From Cyclobacteriaceae bacterium (GTDB lineage Bacteria > Bacteroidota > Bacteroidia > Cytophagales > Cyclobacteriaceae), in NCBI GenBank assembly GCA_003565295.1, contig PXCO01000228.1, positions 1 to 33,239 of the forward strand: 33,239 nt of DNA. The letters run 5' to 3'. Below the pieces are notes generated by a model. That model had not been told where the DNA came from. It made no database searches and worked only from the letters and a program-made list of their open reading frames with translations. The translations under genes and the position numbers were made by a program. This document shows, piece by piece, positions 8,082 through 17,313 of this stretch; the first letter of the stretch is position 1, and each line of letters begins with the position of its first letter.

Positions 8082-10295
8082 ATGAAAGTTTTATCCATTG
8101 TATTGGGGGGATTAATGTGTTTTTGGGGGCTGGGATTTTCCGCATACGGCCAATCCAAGCATCAGGACACACCCTTTACCCAAGAAATCGCCATTAAATA
8201 CCCTTCCAATGCTGAACAACTTAAGAAGGTATTTGCAGACCGCAACGGTACCATACAGCTAATTGGGGACCTGGGTTTGTATAGACCCACTGCAGGGCAA
8301 TTTTTATATCCTGGCAGCCTGGTGGAGGACAGGAGCTATCTTCCCATGAAAGACAAGGAGATCAGGGACATGGATGTTTACCGGGATCAATTTGTGTACC
8401 TGACGGATATAGCCATCTTAAGCAATGCCTGGGCAGGTGAACTATATATCCGCCACGGGCTTTCCGGTGCCCAGCATTTTAAGGGGGGAAAAGATTTTTC
8501 CTTTTTGGTCACAAATGGAAGTAAACTGGCCTATTTTGCCGATTCCTCCAAGGTCTGGGAAAAAAATTATGAAGGTGCCCCTATTCTGGATTTATTGTAT
8601 GTGGAGGAAAGTGACCGCTTTTATGTGCTTTCTGAAAACGAGGTTATGGCAATAGATCCCGCATCCTCCACAGTAAATAAATTATACCAAGGTACATCAC
8701 TGGCCGCATTTGATTGGGACACCACCCGGAAACAACTCATTGTGGCCACCCGTGACGGCTATCTTTACGTGGATCCGAATTCAGGTACGCAAGTGGGAGA
8801 GCGAATAAATTCACTTCCCTGGCCTGAACTCACTACCTTAAAATTTATCGACGGAAACCTTTGGCTAGGTTCCGACCGTGGAGCCTTTATGCTCCGGGAG
8901 GATGAGAAATACAATTATTATTTTGGCCAACGCTGGTTGCCCGGTGATAAGGTTTCTCATATTGCACCCCTCAAGGACGATGCAGTGCTTCTCCTCACCG
9001 ATGGAGGATTGGGCAAACTTCAATTTTTCGAACAAACCCTCCATAAAAAGGCTCAGTATTACGACAAGCAGGTAAGGGAAAGGCATATCCGGTATGGCTT
9101 TAATGCGACCTTGGTGGACATGGAAAATGGGAAATTCGATCAAGGAAGGCTTGGTGATTCTGACAACGATGGTCTATGGACTTCCATGTATCTGGCAGGG
9201 GAGGCCTTTCGATATGCAGTGACAGGGGAGGAGGAAGCCTTGCAAAATGTAAGGGAGTCTCTGGATGCCATGGAAAGGCTCTATACCATCAACCCTGTGG
9301 AGGGGTTCCCCTCCAGGTCCTTTTCCAGAAGGGGCTACATCGATGTACTTGCCGATCCTGAGCGTTGGCAGCATGCCAGCCACCCGGAATGGGACTGGAA
9401 AGCCACCACTAGCAGCGATGAAGCCATAGGGCATGCATTCGTGTTCGGGGTAATTGCAGAAATAGTGGAAGATGAAGAAGTGAGACAGCAGGCCATACAA
9501 CTGCTTGATGATTTGATGCAGCATATAGTCGAGAATGACTTCTACCTAATTGATTACGACGGAGAGCCCACCCTTTGGGGCAAGTGGCATCCCGATTATG
9601 TGAATAAATTCTCCACCATGGTGGGTGACCGAAAGCTGAACAGCTCCAACATCGTTTCCATGCTTCAAACTGCCTACCACTTCACTGGCAAGGAAATTTA
9701 CAGGGAAAAAGCCTTTATGCTGATGAATGATCATGGGTATTTTGAAAACCTGATGCGCCCTATGGAGGAAATAGGCAAGGCAGAGGAAGGAACCGACGAG
9801 TGGGCGGAGATGCTTTCCGAGTCCTGGAACCATTCGGATGATGAAATGTATTTCCTTGGGTACTGGGGACTATACAGATATGCCTTTAATGATACGCTAA
9901 AAGCCAATTATAAAATAGCGATATTGGATCACTGGGAAGCCGAAAGACCAGAAAAAGACGGATTATGGAACATATTCACCGCCCTGGTCTCCCCGGATAA
10001 TTTTGATCTGGAAGAAGCCATCTGGTATCTCCAGGAATACCCTTATGACTTAGTTAACTGGACGGTACAAAATAGCCATAGGAAGGACATAGAACTTTTG
10101 GAGGAAAACTTCAGAAGGCAAAGTACCAAGGAAGTTTTGCCACCTGATGAATTGCCCATACGCCGGCACAATGCCAATAGGTTTGGCTTAAATGGGGGGA
10201 ATGGGGGCAGATCAGAGAATAGCGCCGGGGACATATGGCTTTTACCCTATTGGATGGGTAGGTATCTAGACGTAATTTCAGCACCACAAGACTAG
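8082..10295 (+). CDS. Secreted two-domain protein, propeller-like then alpha/alpha-toroid
   Basis: A 737-residue exported protein I do not recognise by name. The ATG at 8082 is preferred over a TTG two codons upstream; it gives a signal peptide ending near SAYG-QSK. Residues ~40-330 read like repeated short beta strands (for example IDGNLWLGSDRGAFML), suggesting a sensor-like propeller. From ~345 the sequence turns helical and acidic/aromatic (GDSDNDGLWTSMYLAGEAFRYA, SSDEAIGHAFVFG, SNIVSMLQTAYHFTG), typical of (alpha/alpha)6 toroids such as unsaturated-uronyl hydrolases and lyases. No catalytic motif can be assigned with confidence. It is followed four bases later by the HpcH aldolase gene, so it is in the same operon as aldolase and murQ. 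A role in glycan cleavage is inference. Confidence 0.7.
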   Translation: MKVLSIVLGGLMCFWGLGFSAYGQSKHQDTPFTQEIAIKYPSNAEQLKKVFADRNGTIQLIGDLGLYRPTAGQFLYPGSLVEDRSYLPMKDKEIRDMDVYRDQFVYLTDIAILSNAWAGELYIRHGLSGAQHFKGGKDFSFLVTNGSKLAYFADSSKVWEKNYEGAPILDLLYVEESDRFYVLSENEVMAIDPASSTVNKLYQGTSLAAFDWDTTRKQLIVATRDGYLYVDPNSGTQVGERINSLPWPELTTLKFIDGNLWLGSDRGAFMLREDEKYNYYFGQRWLPGDKVSHIAPLKDDAVLLLTDGGLGKLQFFEQTLHKKAQYYDKQVRERHIRYGFNATLVDMENGKFDQGRLGDSDNDGLWTSMYLAGEAFRYAVTGEEEALQNVRESLDAMERLYTINPVEGFPSRSFSRRGYIDVLADPERWQHASHPEWDWKATTSSDEAIGHAFVFGVIAEIVEDEEVRQQAIQLLDDLMQHIVENDFYLIDYDGEPTLWGKWHPDYVNKFSTMVGDRKLNSSNIVSMLQTAYHFTGKEIYREKAFMLMNDHGYFENLMRPMEEIGKAEEGTDEWAEMLSESWNHSDDEMYFLGYWGLYRYAFNDTLKANYKIAILDHWEAERPEKDGLWNIFTALVSPDNFDLEEAIWYLQEYPYDLVNWTVQNSHRKDIELLEENFRRQSTKEVLPPDELPIRRHNANRFGLNGGNGGRSENSAGDIWLLPYWMGRYLDVISAPQD

Positions 10296-10299
10296 TCAA

Positions 10300-11106
10300 A
10301 TGGAATTTTTACTCAAGCTACAACAAGGGAAACCTGTTTACGGGACTTGTATCACCTCTTTTAACCCTCTCTGGCCCAAAGTTTGGAGAGGGGTGGGCTT
10401 GGACTTTGTGTTTTTGGATACTGAGCATATCGCATTGGACAGGGTTCAGGTTTCTCATATCTGCCAGCAGTTGCTTGGGGATGGCATATACCCCATTGTA
10501 AGAATTCCCAGCCCGGATCCATTTCGGGCCTGCCAAATGATTGATGCAGGGGCAAAAGGAATTGTAGCCCCATATCTGGAATCAGCATCACAGATCAGGA
10601 AATTGGTGGGAGCTGTAAAATACCGGCCCTTGAAAGGAGACAAACTAGAAGAGACATTGGAAGGGAAAAATAAGCTTTCTCCTGTGTTGTCCGAATACAT
10701 AGAAACCCATAATAGGGGGAGTTTTTGCATCGCCAATATAGAAAGTGTTCCGGCCATGGACAGGCTTGACAGTCTCCTTTCGATAGAAGGGCTGGACGCG
10801 GTATTTATAGGCCCGCACGATTTGTCCATAAGCATGGGCATTCCCGAGCAGTATGACCATCCAGACTTTGAGGCGGCAGTGAAAAAGATCATTGATACTT
10901 GCAAAAGGAATGGGCTAGCTGTGGGGATCCATTTTTCGGAAAGTCCCGAAAGGCAGGTGAAATGGATGAAAGAAGGGATAAATATAGTCATCCATTCATC
11001 TGATTTTGCCTTGTTTTATCAGCGGCTAAAAGCAGATATTTCCACCATAAAAACTGCCCATGGTGAATTCTCTAACGTTGACACCGGGGGTCCTGAAGCA
11101 ATATAA
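10300..11106 (+). CDS. HpcH/HpaI-family class II aldolase
   Basis: A 268-residue cytoplasmic TIM-barrel enzyme of the HpcH/HpaI aldolase / citrate-lyase beta family, which cleaves 2-keto-3-deoxy acids to pyruvate plus an aldehyde. Family hallmarks: FVFLDTEH (Glu42, His43), VRIPS (Arg68), GAKGIVAPYLES, the metal-binding Glu148 in ANIES, and GPHDLS (Asp174). No signal peptide. It starts four bases after the upstream stop and is followed 22 bases later by murQ, so it belongs to the operon starting at 8082. The physiological substrate, perhaps a 2-keto-3-deoxy sugar acid from the glycan degraded outside, cannot be told from sequence. Confidence 0.88.
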   Translation: MEFLLKLQQGKPVYGTCITSFNPLWPKVWRGVGLDFVFLDTEHIALDRVQVSHICQQLLGDGIYPIVRIPSPDPFRACQMIDAGAKGIVAPYLESASQIRKLVGAVKYRPLKGDKLEETLEGKNKLSPVLSEYIETHNRGSFCIANIESVPAMDRLDSLLSIEGLDAVFIGPHDLSISMGIPEQYDHPDFEAAVKKIIDTCKRNGLAVGIHFSESPERQVKWMKEGINIVIHSSDFALFYQRLKADISTIKTAHGEFSNVDTGGPEAI

Positions 11107-11128
11107 GTCACCATTTACATCAAAACCT

Positions 11129-11935
11129 ATGACGCGCATTACCGAGCAACCTTCCATTTACAGACATTTGGAAAAAATGTCCATTGAGGAGTTAACGGCA
11201 AATATCAACAAGGAAGATCAAAAAGTGGCCGTGGCCATCAAAGTTGCATTACCCCAAATCAACGCAGTGATTCAAAAAATTGTCGAGCAACTAAAGGCAG
11301 GGGGCAGACTTTTTTACCTGGGAGCAGGCAGTGGGGGTAGGCTATCGGTGCTGGATGCCATAGAGCTGCCCACCACTTATGGGGTGCCCAAAGGCATGGT
11401 TAATGTGATTTTAGCAGGAGGAGTGGACAGACTGGTGGAAGCCCGTGAGGAAGAAGAAGACGACCGGGACGCGGGATGGAAAGCTTTGGTACAAAACAAA
11501 GTTACCCCTAAAGATTTTGTGCTGGGAATATCCGCCAGTGGCACCACCCCATTCGTATTGGCCACCCTTAAAAAATGCCGGGAAAACGCCATCCCTACGG
11601 GCTGCTTGGTCAGTAACCCTGAATCGCCCATTGCCGCAGAAGCAGACCTGCCCATAGAGGTGATCACAGGGCCGGAATTTGTGACAGGCAGCACCAGAAT
11701 GAAGTGTGGCACTGCCCAAAAGATGATTTTCGATATGATCAGCACCACGACCATGATCCAATTAGGGCGCGTGGAGGACAATAAAATGGTAAACGTGGTC
11801 CTTATCAATGAAAAAATCATAGACAGAAGCGTGAAAATGCTGATGGAAAGATCCGGTATGGATAATTATGAAGAGGCAAAGCAATTGTTGATGGAAAAAG
11901 GCTCTGTAAAAAAGGCCCTGGATGCTCTTCATTAA
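11129..11935 (+). CDS. murQ: N-acetylmuramic acid 6-phosphate etherase
   Basis: A 268-residue SIS-domain enzyme that removes the lactyl ether from MurNAc-6-phosphate to give GlcNAc-6-phosphate and D-lactate in cell-wall sugar recycling. I place the start at the ATG at 11129 because MTRITEQPSIYRHLEKMS is the normal MurQ N-terminus; an upstream ATG at 11060 would overlap the aldolase gene. Motifs: GAGSGGRLSVLDAIELPTTYG (Glu79 matches the catalytic Glu of LDASE in other MurQ proteins), the acidic cluster around 107-112 where the second catalytic Glu lies, GISASGTTPFV, and GSTRMKCGTAQKM. Cytoplasmic. Placement at the end of an operon with exported glycan enzymes suggests amino-sugar scavenging; no anmK or murK kinase is in this window. 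Confidence 0.95.
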   Translation: MTRITEQPSIYRHLEKMSIEELTANINKEDQKVAVAIKVALPQINAVIQKIVEQLKAGGRLFYLGAGSGGRLSVLDAIELPTTYGVPKGMVNVILAGGVDRLVEAREEEEDDRDAGWKALVQNKVTPKDFVLGISASGTTPFVLATLKKCRENAIPTGCLVSNPESPIAAEADLPIEVITGPEFVTGSTRMKCGTAQKMIFDMISTTTMIQLGRVEDNKMVNVVLINEKIIDRSVKMLMERSGMDNYEEAKQLLMEKGSVKKALDALH

Positions 11936-12084
11936 GTGAATTGGAACATGCAGGCCAAATGGTATGCCTGGGAGCCCTATCCCAAACCCCCTCAACACAT
12001 TACGACTAGTTGCCCTCCCTAATTCATTGCCTCCACATATTCTCCAACTTCATATCCGGGAGAGGGGTTTCAATCGGGGAAGCA

Positions 12085-13983
12085 TCAATCCCCGAAACGT
12101 TTGTCCCATTGTACCAGCCTGATCTTCGGTTTTGCAGGTTTTTCCATACCTGCCCCCAAGAAATAATCCGTATGTGGGGGTTGGTTATAAGCTACATTTT
12201 GCCAGGCAATGCTCAGCCTGTAATGGGGGTTGTGCATAAGGGTATATAACCGATGATCGGTGGGAAGGGGTGTAGAGAATATCCTCAATTCTTTCCCATC
12301 TTCCGTCCTGGCCAGAAGTTCCTCCCTCCAGTCGCCCAAGATGTCTGCCGAAAGGCAGGGGTTGGATTTGGTACCGTTATTTTTGAGTAGCTGAAAATCC
12401 TCACCGGAGAATATACGCCTGGAGGTTTCCTGCTCATAATCCCATTTATCTATGTTTACCCCATCCAGCAGTTCCCTGAGCAAATCCCCGTCCCACCAGA
12501 TGGCCATATTGCAGGAGGAAGGGCGTTGACTGGAAATCTCCTCCCCTTTTACGTTCCATAGGCCGGACAGGCCTTCTCCCAATGCCCAACATTCATGGCC
12601 CTCGTGCCTGGGGTCTATGTCAATGGAAAGTCCCCTGCCCACATCCTCGGAAGGGTAAGACCAGAGCACTTCCCCGGTTAGTGCGTCCCGCAAATTGGCT
12701 GCATGGGGATGTTGGGCCCTTTCGTGAATCCCGAATACCTCCAGCCCCTGTATAGAGGGATCGATGTTGGATACGTGCATGGCATCCCCATGACCCAGGC
12801 CAGAAGAGTAAAGTCCCGTGCCGTCATTGTCCAATACCATGGAACCAAAAATGATTTCATCCTTTCCATCCCCATCCACATCGGCGATGCTCAGACTGTG
12901 GAATCCTTGGCCAGCATATGTTAGGTGTTCAGGGTTGCCATCATGGGAATCAAAAACCCATTCCTGCGTAAGTTCACCATCCCTCCAATTCCAAGCGGCA
13001 ATTACAGTACGGGTATAATATCCCCTGCTCATGATCAAACTGGGACGTTCCCCATCCAGGTAGGCAATGCCGGCCAAAAACCGATCCAGGCGGTTGCCAT
13101 ATCCATCGCCCCAAACCTTGTTCATCTGATCAGGGCTGGGGTTTTGGGTTTCCGGATGCCTTCCGGGCACATAGTCCACTGTTGCCATGGCTGCACCGAT
13201 TTCCCCGTTGAAAACGGTAAGAAATTCCGGGCCTTTTAGGATGTACCCGTCTTCATTTCTATGGTCAGCAGCTGCATCCCCGATGACCTGACCCGCACCA
13301 TCCCTGGTTCCATCTGCGGTTTTACAGGCCAGCTCCGCCTTTCCATCCCCATCCAGGTCGTACACCATGAATTGTGTATAATGTGCCCCTTCACGAATAT
13401 TCCTCCCAAGGTTGATTTCCCATAAAAACTCCCCTTCCAGGGTATAGGCATGGAGGATAGGCTCATCCGTAAACCCCTTATGGGAGTTGTCGTGCCCTTT
13501 GCCGGTCATATGGATGACTATTTCATACCTTCCATCACCTGTCAGGTCTCCCACCGAGGCATCGTTAGGCGTGTATCCTTCTGGTGTTTTGAGGGGAATG
13601 GAAAGATATGGTTTTTCCCAGGGCAAAACCGGATCCGATTCGTCCTGTAATTTGCCGCCACTGTATGCTTTTACCATATAGGCACTCCCCTTCTCCGGGT
13701 TTGCAACCCAATAGTTGGTGCTTTTTGTGACCAATTCATCATTGAGCTGTTTGGTTTCCCCGCTCGCTGTTTGCTCGAACACGTGAAACCCCACTTGGTC
13801 TGGATCGGTGCCCAACATCCTCCAGCTCAACAACATTCCATCCTCTGAGGGCACCCCTACCAGTCCCCGCTCCAAAAATTCCATCTGCCGTTGGCCCAAT
13901 GAAATATTCGTTTGTGCCAGTAGCACGATACATGTAATTGCGCTGCCTAAGATTATCCGGGACTTATTAATGGTCATCTGCAT
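12085..13983 (-). CDS. Rhamnogalacturonan lyase, PL11
   Basis: A 632-residue secreted polysaccharide lyase of the PL11 type (YesW/YesX-like), which beta-eliminates the rhamnose-galacturonate backbone of rhamnogalacturonan I. A signal peptide of about 30 residues precedes FLERGLVGVPSEDGMLLSWRML, the usual PL11 N-terminal beta domain. An eight-bladed propeller with calcium-binding motifs follows: DASVGDLTGDGRYEIV, YDLDGDGKAELACKTADGT, IADVDGDGKDEIIFG, SADILGDWREELLAR. The conserved MHNPHYRLSIAWQNVAYNQPPH near the end is also present. Transcribed alone on the minus strand, converging on murQ and diverging from the haloperoxidase-like gene. An ATG two codons inside (13977) is an equally good start. 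Its presence is the clearest sign that this cell attacks pectin. Confidence 0.94.
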   Translation of the reverse strand: MQMTINKSRIILGSAITCIVLLAQTNISLGQRQMEFLERGLVGVPSEDGMLLSWRMLGTDPDQVGFHVFEQTASGETKQLNDELVTKSTNYWVANPEKGSAYMVKAYSGGKLQDESDPVLPWEKPYLSIPLKTPEGYTPNDASVGDLTGDGRYEIVIHMTGKGHDNSHKGFTDEPILHAYTLEGEFLWEINLGRNIREGAHYTQFMVYDLDGDGKAELACKTADGTRDGAGQVIGDAAADHRNEDGYILKGPEFLTVFNGEIGAAMATVDYVPGRHPETQNPSPDQMNKVWGDGYGNRLDRFLAGIAYLDGERPSLIMSRGYYTRTVIAAWNWRDGELTQEWVFDSHDGNPEHLTYAGQGFHSLSIADVDGDGKDEIIFGSMVLDNDGTGLYSSGLGHGDAMHVSNIDPSIQGLEVFGIHERAQHPHAANLRDALTGEVLWSYPSEDVGRGLSIDIDPRHEGHECWALGEGLSGLWNVKGEEISSQRPSSCNMAIWWDGDLLRELLDGVNIDKWDYEQETSRRIFSGEDFQLLKNNGTKSNPCLSADILGDWREELLARTEDGKELRIFSTPLPTDHRLYTLMHNPHYRLSIAWQNVAYNQPPHTDYFLGAGMEKPAKPKIRLVQWDKRFGD

Positions 13984-14097
13984 TCTCGGTTTTTCGGTTA
14001 GCTGGATTTATAAGAGTAGAAATTGGCTGAAATCTCACGGGTTAACTGTAGAAAAATATTGGAATGCTTAGAATTGACAAAAAATGAAGGGTAAAAG

Positions 14098-14128
14098 TTT
14101 GATATAAGACAGAGGTATTTTAAGTTTA
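14098..14128 (+). promoter_or_regulatory. Promoter of the plus-strand haloperoxidase-fold/ASPIC module
   Basis: TTTG (14098-14101), 19 bases, TAAGTTTA (14121-14128; one mismatch from TAnnTTTG). Transcription would start near 14135, leaving a leader of about 35 nt before the ATG at 14171. Confidence 0.5.
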
Positions 14129-14170
14129 GCTCGAATTACCGGAGTATTGCACCCGTGACTCAATTTGCCC

Positions 14171-15565
14171 ATGAAATCAATCCGGTCAAAAAACAGTTTC
14201 CCAAAATACTTTATGTTTGGTCGCCTACTATTAGTTTTAAGTAGCATTGCTTGGCTATTCCTCTTAAATTCATGCCAAAAACCTGAAGATCAGCCTACTC
14301 TTTCATTCGAAAACGAACATGAAATTGCCGTGCTGTGGGCAAATATGGCTTTGGATTTGACCGCTCATACCCCTGGCAATTCCCCAACATTTGCCAGTCG
14401 TGCATTTGGATACTTTGGATTAACCATGTATGAATCTGTGGTCAATGGAGATCAACAAAAAAAATCCATTGCACACCAGCTAAACGGCCTTGGGGAATTA
14501 GTGAAACCCGACCAAAACAAAAACTACAACTGGAAAATCAGCCTAAATGCCGGTCAATCCTATATTTTAAAAAGTATATACCAGCAGGCCTCGGAGGAAT
14601 ATGTTCACAAAATCGACTCCTTGTCTGCCTTGATCCTCAACTCCTTGTCGCTAGAGGAGGAGGATGATGTGATTACACGGTCTATTGAATTTGGTGAACA
14701 GGTGGCCCAATCCATCTTTAAATGGTCAATGAAGGATGGTGGGCATAGAGGATATCTGCAAAATTTCGACAGCAAAATGGAAGCAAAAAAGGGTGAGGGC
14801 TACTGGCGGCCTCCTTTTTTTGCTCAAACGATAAGCAGATTACCCTTACATCCCTACTGGGGAGAAAACAGAACTTTTTTACCGGCGAATGCCGATTGGG
14901 CAATACCGGAATTTCTTCCCTATGACACCCTCGAAGGTTCTGAATATTTTCAAACCTTCTTCGAAGTATATGAAAGCAACACCAATTTAACACTGGAGGA
15001 AAAAGAAATTGCCATCTGGTGGAATGATGACCCAACTGATACCTTTACCCCACCGGGACATTCTTATTATCTTGTGGGCTTAGTATTGGAGCAAAAATTG
15101 CCAGACCTAGTTACAGCAGCAGAAGCCTATGCCAGGGTGGGTATGGCGGTGGCGGATGCTTTTACGGTCTGTTGGAGGATGAAGTATCACTATTTTTCAG
15201 AAAGACCATCAACCTACGTGTTTGAAAACATTGACGATGAATGGGAGCCATTCTGGCCTGACCCACCTTTTCCTGCATTCCCCTCCGGACATGCCACTCA
15301 GGCAGGGGCTGTGGCCACCGTATTGGCAGGTTTGTTTGGAGATGTCATCCATTTTGAAGACGATGCTCATCAAGGCAGAAAGAAAGATAAACTGAGGAAC
15401 GTGGAATATAAGCCTAGGAGTTTTTCTTCATTTTGGCAGGTGGCAGAAGAAACCGCCTATTCCCGTTTTTTAGGGGGAATACATGCTCAGATTGACAATG
15501 AGGTCGGGCTGGAAGAAGGAAGAAAAGTGGGAGAAAACATCAATGCGCTAAAATGGGACAATTAA
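14171..15565 (+). CDS. Vanadium-haloperoxidase-fold (PAP2) lipoprotein
   Basis: A 464-residue helical protein of the vanadium haloperoxidase / PAP2 acid phosphatase superfamily. The oxyanion pocket signature is complete: K-x6-RP at Lys338-Arg345-Pro346 (KYHYFSERP), PSGH at 371-374 (His374 as acid/base), and SR-x5-H at Ser431-Arg432-His438 (SRFLGGIH). An N-terminal hydrophobic segment ending LLNSC suggests a lipoprotein (Cys35 from the ATG at 14171; an internal ATG at 14213 gives a more typical signal length). A TTG at 14165 is less likely. The 3' end overlaps the ASPIC gene by 13 bases, so the two are translationally coupled. Whether it oxidises halide with peroxide or is a phosphatase cannot be decided from the motif alone, since both share it. 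Confidence 0.85.
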   Translation: MKSIRSKNSFPKYFMFGRLLLVLSSIAWLFLLNSCQKPEDQPTLSFENEHEIAVLWANMALDLTAHTPGNSPTFASRAFGYFGLTMYESVVNGDQQKKSIAHQLNGLGELVKPDQNKNYNWKISLNAGQSYILKSIYQQASEEYVHKIDSLSALILNSLSLEEEDDVITRSIEFGEQVAQSIFKWSMKDGGHRGYLQNFDSKMEAKKGEGYWRPPFFAQTISRLPLHPYWGENRTFLPANADWAIPEFLPYDTLEGSEYFQTFFEVYESNTNLTLEEKEIAIWWNDDPTDTFTPPGHSYYLVGLVLEQKLPDLVTAAEAYARVGMAVADAFTVCWRMKYHYFSERPSTYVFENIDDEWEPFWPDPPFPAFPSGHATQAGAVATVLAGLFGDVIHFEDDAHQGRKKDKLRNVEYKPRSFSSFWQVAEETAYSRFLGGIHAQIDNEVGLEEGRKVGENINALKWDN

Positions 15566-17313
15566 TAAAATTAAACGCTTTTTGGGGCTTGAAAAAACCA
15601 ATTGTAAATGGCTTAGCCTTAATTATCCTTTTCACTTTTGGGTCTCCCTATTTTGCCTGGCCCCAATCTGCATTTACCGATGTCACGGAGTCATCCGGAA
15701 TAGATCATATTTTTAAAGTATTTGAAGGCACCTTTGGAGGTGGGGCAGTGGTTTTTGATTTCAACAATGATGGATGGGAAGACCTTTTTATTACCGGGGG
15801 TGTAGCTGATGACCAACTATATCTGAATAAGGGAGATGGGACTTTTGAGAATGTTTACGAGGGATCAGGTCTTCGTACCGAAGAAAAATACATTACCCAA
15901 GGAGCCATTTCGGCAGATGTCAACAGGGACGGGTGGAGAGATCTTTTCATCACCACTATAAAACTCAAAGACAGCGAAGACCCCATTCCAAGGGCTGAGA
16001 ATTTACTTTTCATTAACAACGGCGACGGCACCTTTAGGAACGCCACAAAGGAGTTCGGACTTGATAAGTATCAGACCTTTAGCACCGGAGCCATGTTTGG
16101 GGACATCAACAACGACGGCTACCCGGATATCTTTGTAGGCAACTACTTCAATATGTTTGATGGTAAACTGCACATTATGAATGATGCCATCATCGTGGGT
16201 TCGAATCAAATGGCCGAAGGATTATTACTCATTAACAAGAAAGGGAAAGCCTTTGTGGATGAATATGAAAACTATGGGTTGAACTTCAAAGGTTTTGGAT
16301 TTGGTGGGGTCTTTACAGATTATGACAATGACGGTGACCTAGACCTTATCGTAAATCATGACTTTGGCTACAAATCCACCCCAAATCAATTTTTCCAAAA
16401 TCAATACCCCAAGCCCAGATTCTTAGAACTTGGAGATTCCCTGGATATGGATCTCCCGATAAATGGGATGGGGATTGCTGTAGGTGATTACAATCAGGAT
16501 GGATGGTTGGATTATTATTTCACCAATATCAAGGCCAATCCATTCATGGTCTCACAGGGGCCGGCGGAAGCTTTTGTTAATAAAAATGAAGAATTAGGTA
16601 TTAAAATCAACATGATCCGTCAGGAAGGGCGTCCAAGTTTACCCATCAGTTGGGGGGCTAATTTTGCGGATTTTAACCATAACACCCAACTGGAATTATT
16701 TGTGGCAAACGGAGCCTTAAACCCCGAGGTGTTTCCTATTCCGAATTACTTCTTTGAGTTAGAAAATGGGCAATATGTGGACAGGGCTGCAACCAAAGGA
16801 GTCAATGACATTGGCATTGCAAGAGGTTCTGTTGTTTTCGATTATGATAATGACGGGGATCTGGATCTATTGGTCATCAACCAATTCCCGGTAAATGATG
16901 GCCTTCCCCATATTTCACCTACCTTATTGTTCAGAAATGACTCAAGCCGTGGAAATTGGCTGAAAGTAGCCTTACAAGGTACGGATACCGACCTTAATGG
17001 GATTGGTTCCAGGATTGAGGCAAAAATTGGCAACCTAACTTTGATCAGAGAAATTGACGGAGGAAGCAGTCATTTGTCCCAAAACTCGGTAATTGCCCAT
17101 TTTGGATTGAGGGATGCGGAAAAAGTGGACACCCTGAAAGTGAAATGGCTTGGAGGTAAGGAGCAGGTACTGGTCAACCAGGAAGTCAATCAACTCATCA
17201 CGGTCGAACAGCCCGCTTCCCAAAGCATGTTCTTCTATTGGGTGTTGGGAATTGCTTTGCTAATAGGGTTAATGGTCCTATACCGGTTTGCTATAGAAAA
17301 GCGAATTACCTGA
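15553..17313 (+). CDS. FG-GAP/VCBS-repeat ASPIC-UnbV protein with C-terminal membrane anchor
   Basis: A 586-residue exported protein. The N-terminal hydrophobic segment is followed by a seven-bladed FG-GAP-type propeller with calcium-loop motifs D-x-N/D-x-D-G (DFNNDGWEDLF, DVNRDGWRDLF, DINNDGYPDIF, DYDNDGDLDLI, DYNQDGWLDYY). Then comes an ASPIC/UnbV domain (~475-540: GIGSRIEAKIG...REIDGGSSHLSQNS...HFGL...KWLGG), as in CRTAC1-like proteins. A C-terminal helix (FFYWVLGIALLIGLMVLYRF) and basic tail form a membrane anchor. Translation is coupled to the haloperoxidase-fold gene by a 13-base overlap. It is clearly paralogous to the minus-strand protein at 19513-21426, which ends in a secretion tail instead. 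Molecular role unknown; a calcium-stabilised binding partner or scaffold for the enzyme is inference. Confidence 0.85.
   Translation: MGQLIKLNAFWGLKKPIVNGLALIILFTFGSPYFAWPQSAFTDVTESSGIDHIFKVFEGTFGGGAVVFDFNNDGWEDLFITGGVADDQLYLNKGDGTFENVYEGSGLRTEEKYITQGAISADVNRDGWRDLFITTIKLKDSEDPIPRAENLLFINNGDGTFRNATKEFGLDKYQTFSTGAMFGDINNDGYPDIFVGNYFNMFDGKLHIMNDAIIVGSNQMAEGLLLINKKGKAFVDEYENYGLNFKGFGFGGVFTDYDNDGDLDLIVNHDFGYKSTPNQFFQNQYPKPRFLELGDSLDMDLPINGMGIAVGDYNQDGWLDYYFTNIKANPFMVSQGPAEAFVNKNEELGIKINMIRQEGRPSLPISWGANFADFNHNTQLELFVANGALNPEVFPIPNYFFELENGQYVDRAATKGVNDIGIARGSVVFDYDNDGDLDLLVINQFPVNDGLPHISPTLLFRNDSSRGNWLKVALQGTDTDLNGIGSRIEAKIGNLTLIREIDGGSSHLSQNSVIAHFGLRDAEKVDTLKVKWLGGKEQVLVNQEVNQLITVEQPASQSMFFYWVLGIALLIGLMVLYRFAIEKRIT

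Noticed and set aside
11060-11128. Upstream ATG for murQ
   Set aside because: It would overlap the aldolase gene and add residues absent from MurQ; MTRITEQ at 11129 is the normal start.
10043-11820. Several long minus-strand open frames over the aldolase and murQ genes
   Set aside because: They lack family resemblance and overlap well-supported plus-strand genes.
12068-12097. Inverted repeat TCGGGGA/TCCCCGA at the end of the PL11 gene as terminator
   Set aside because: It overlaps the stop codon and no T-run follows on either strand.
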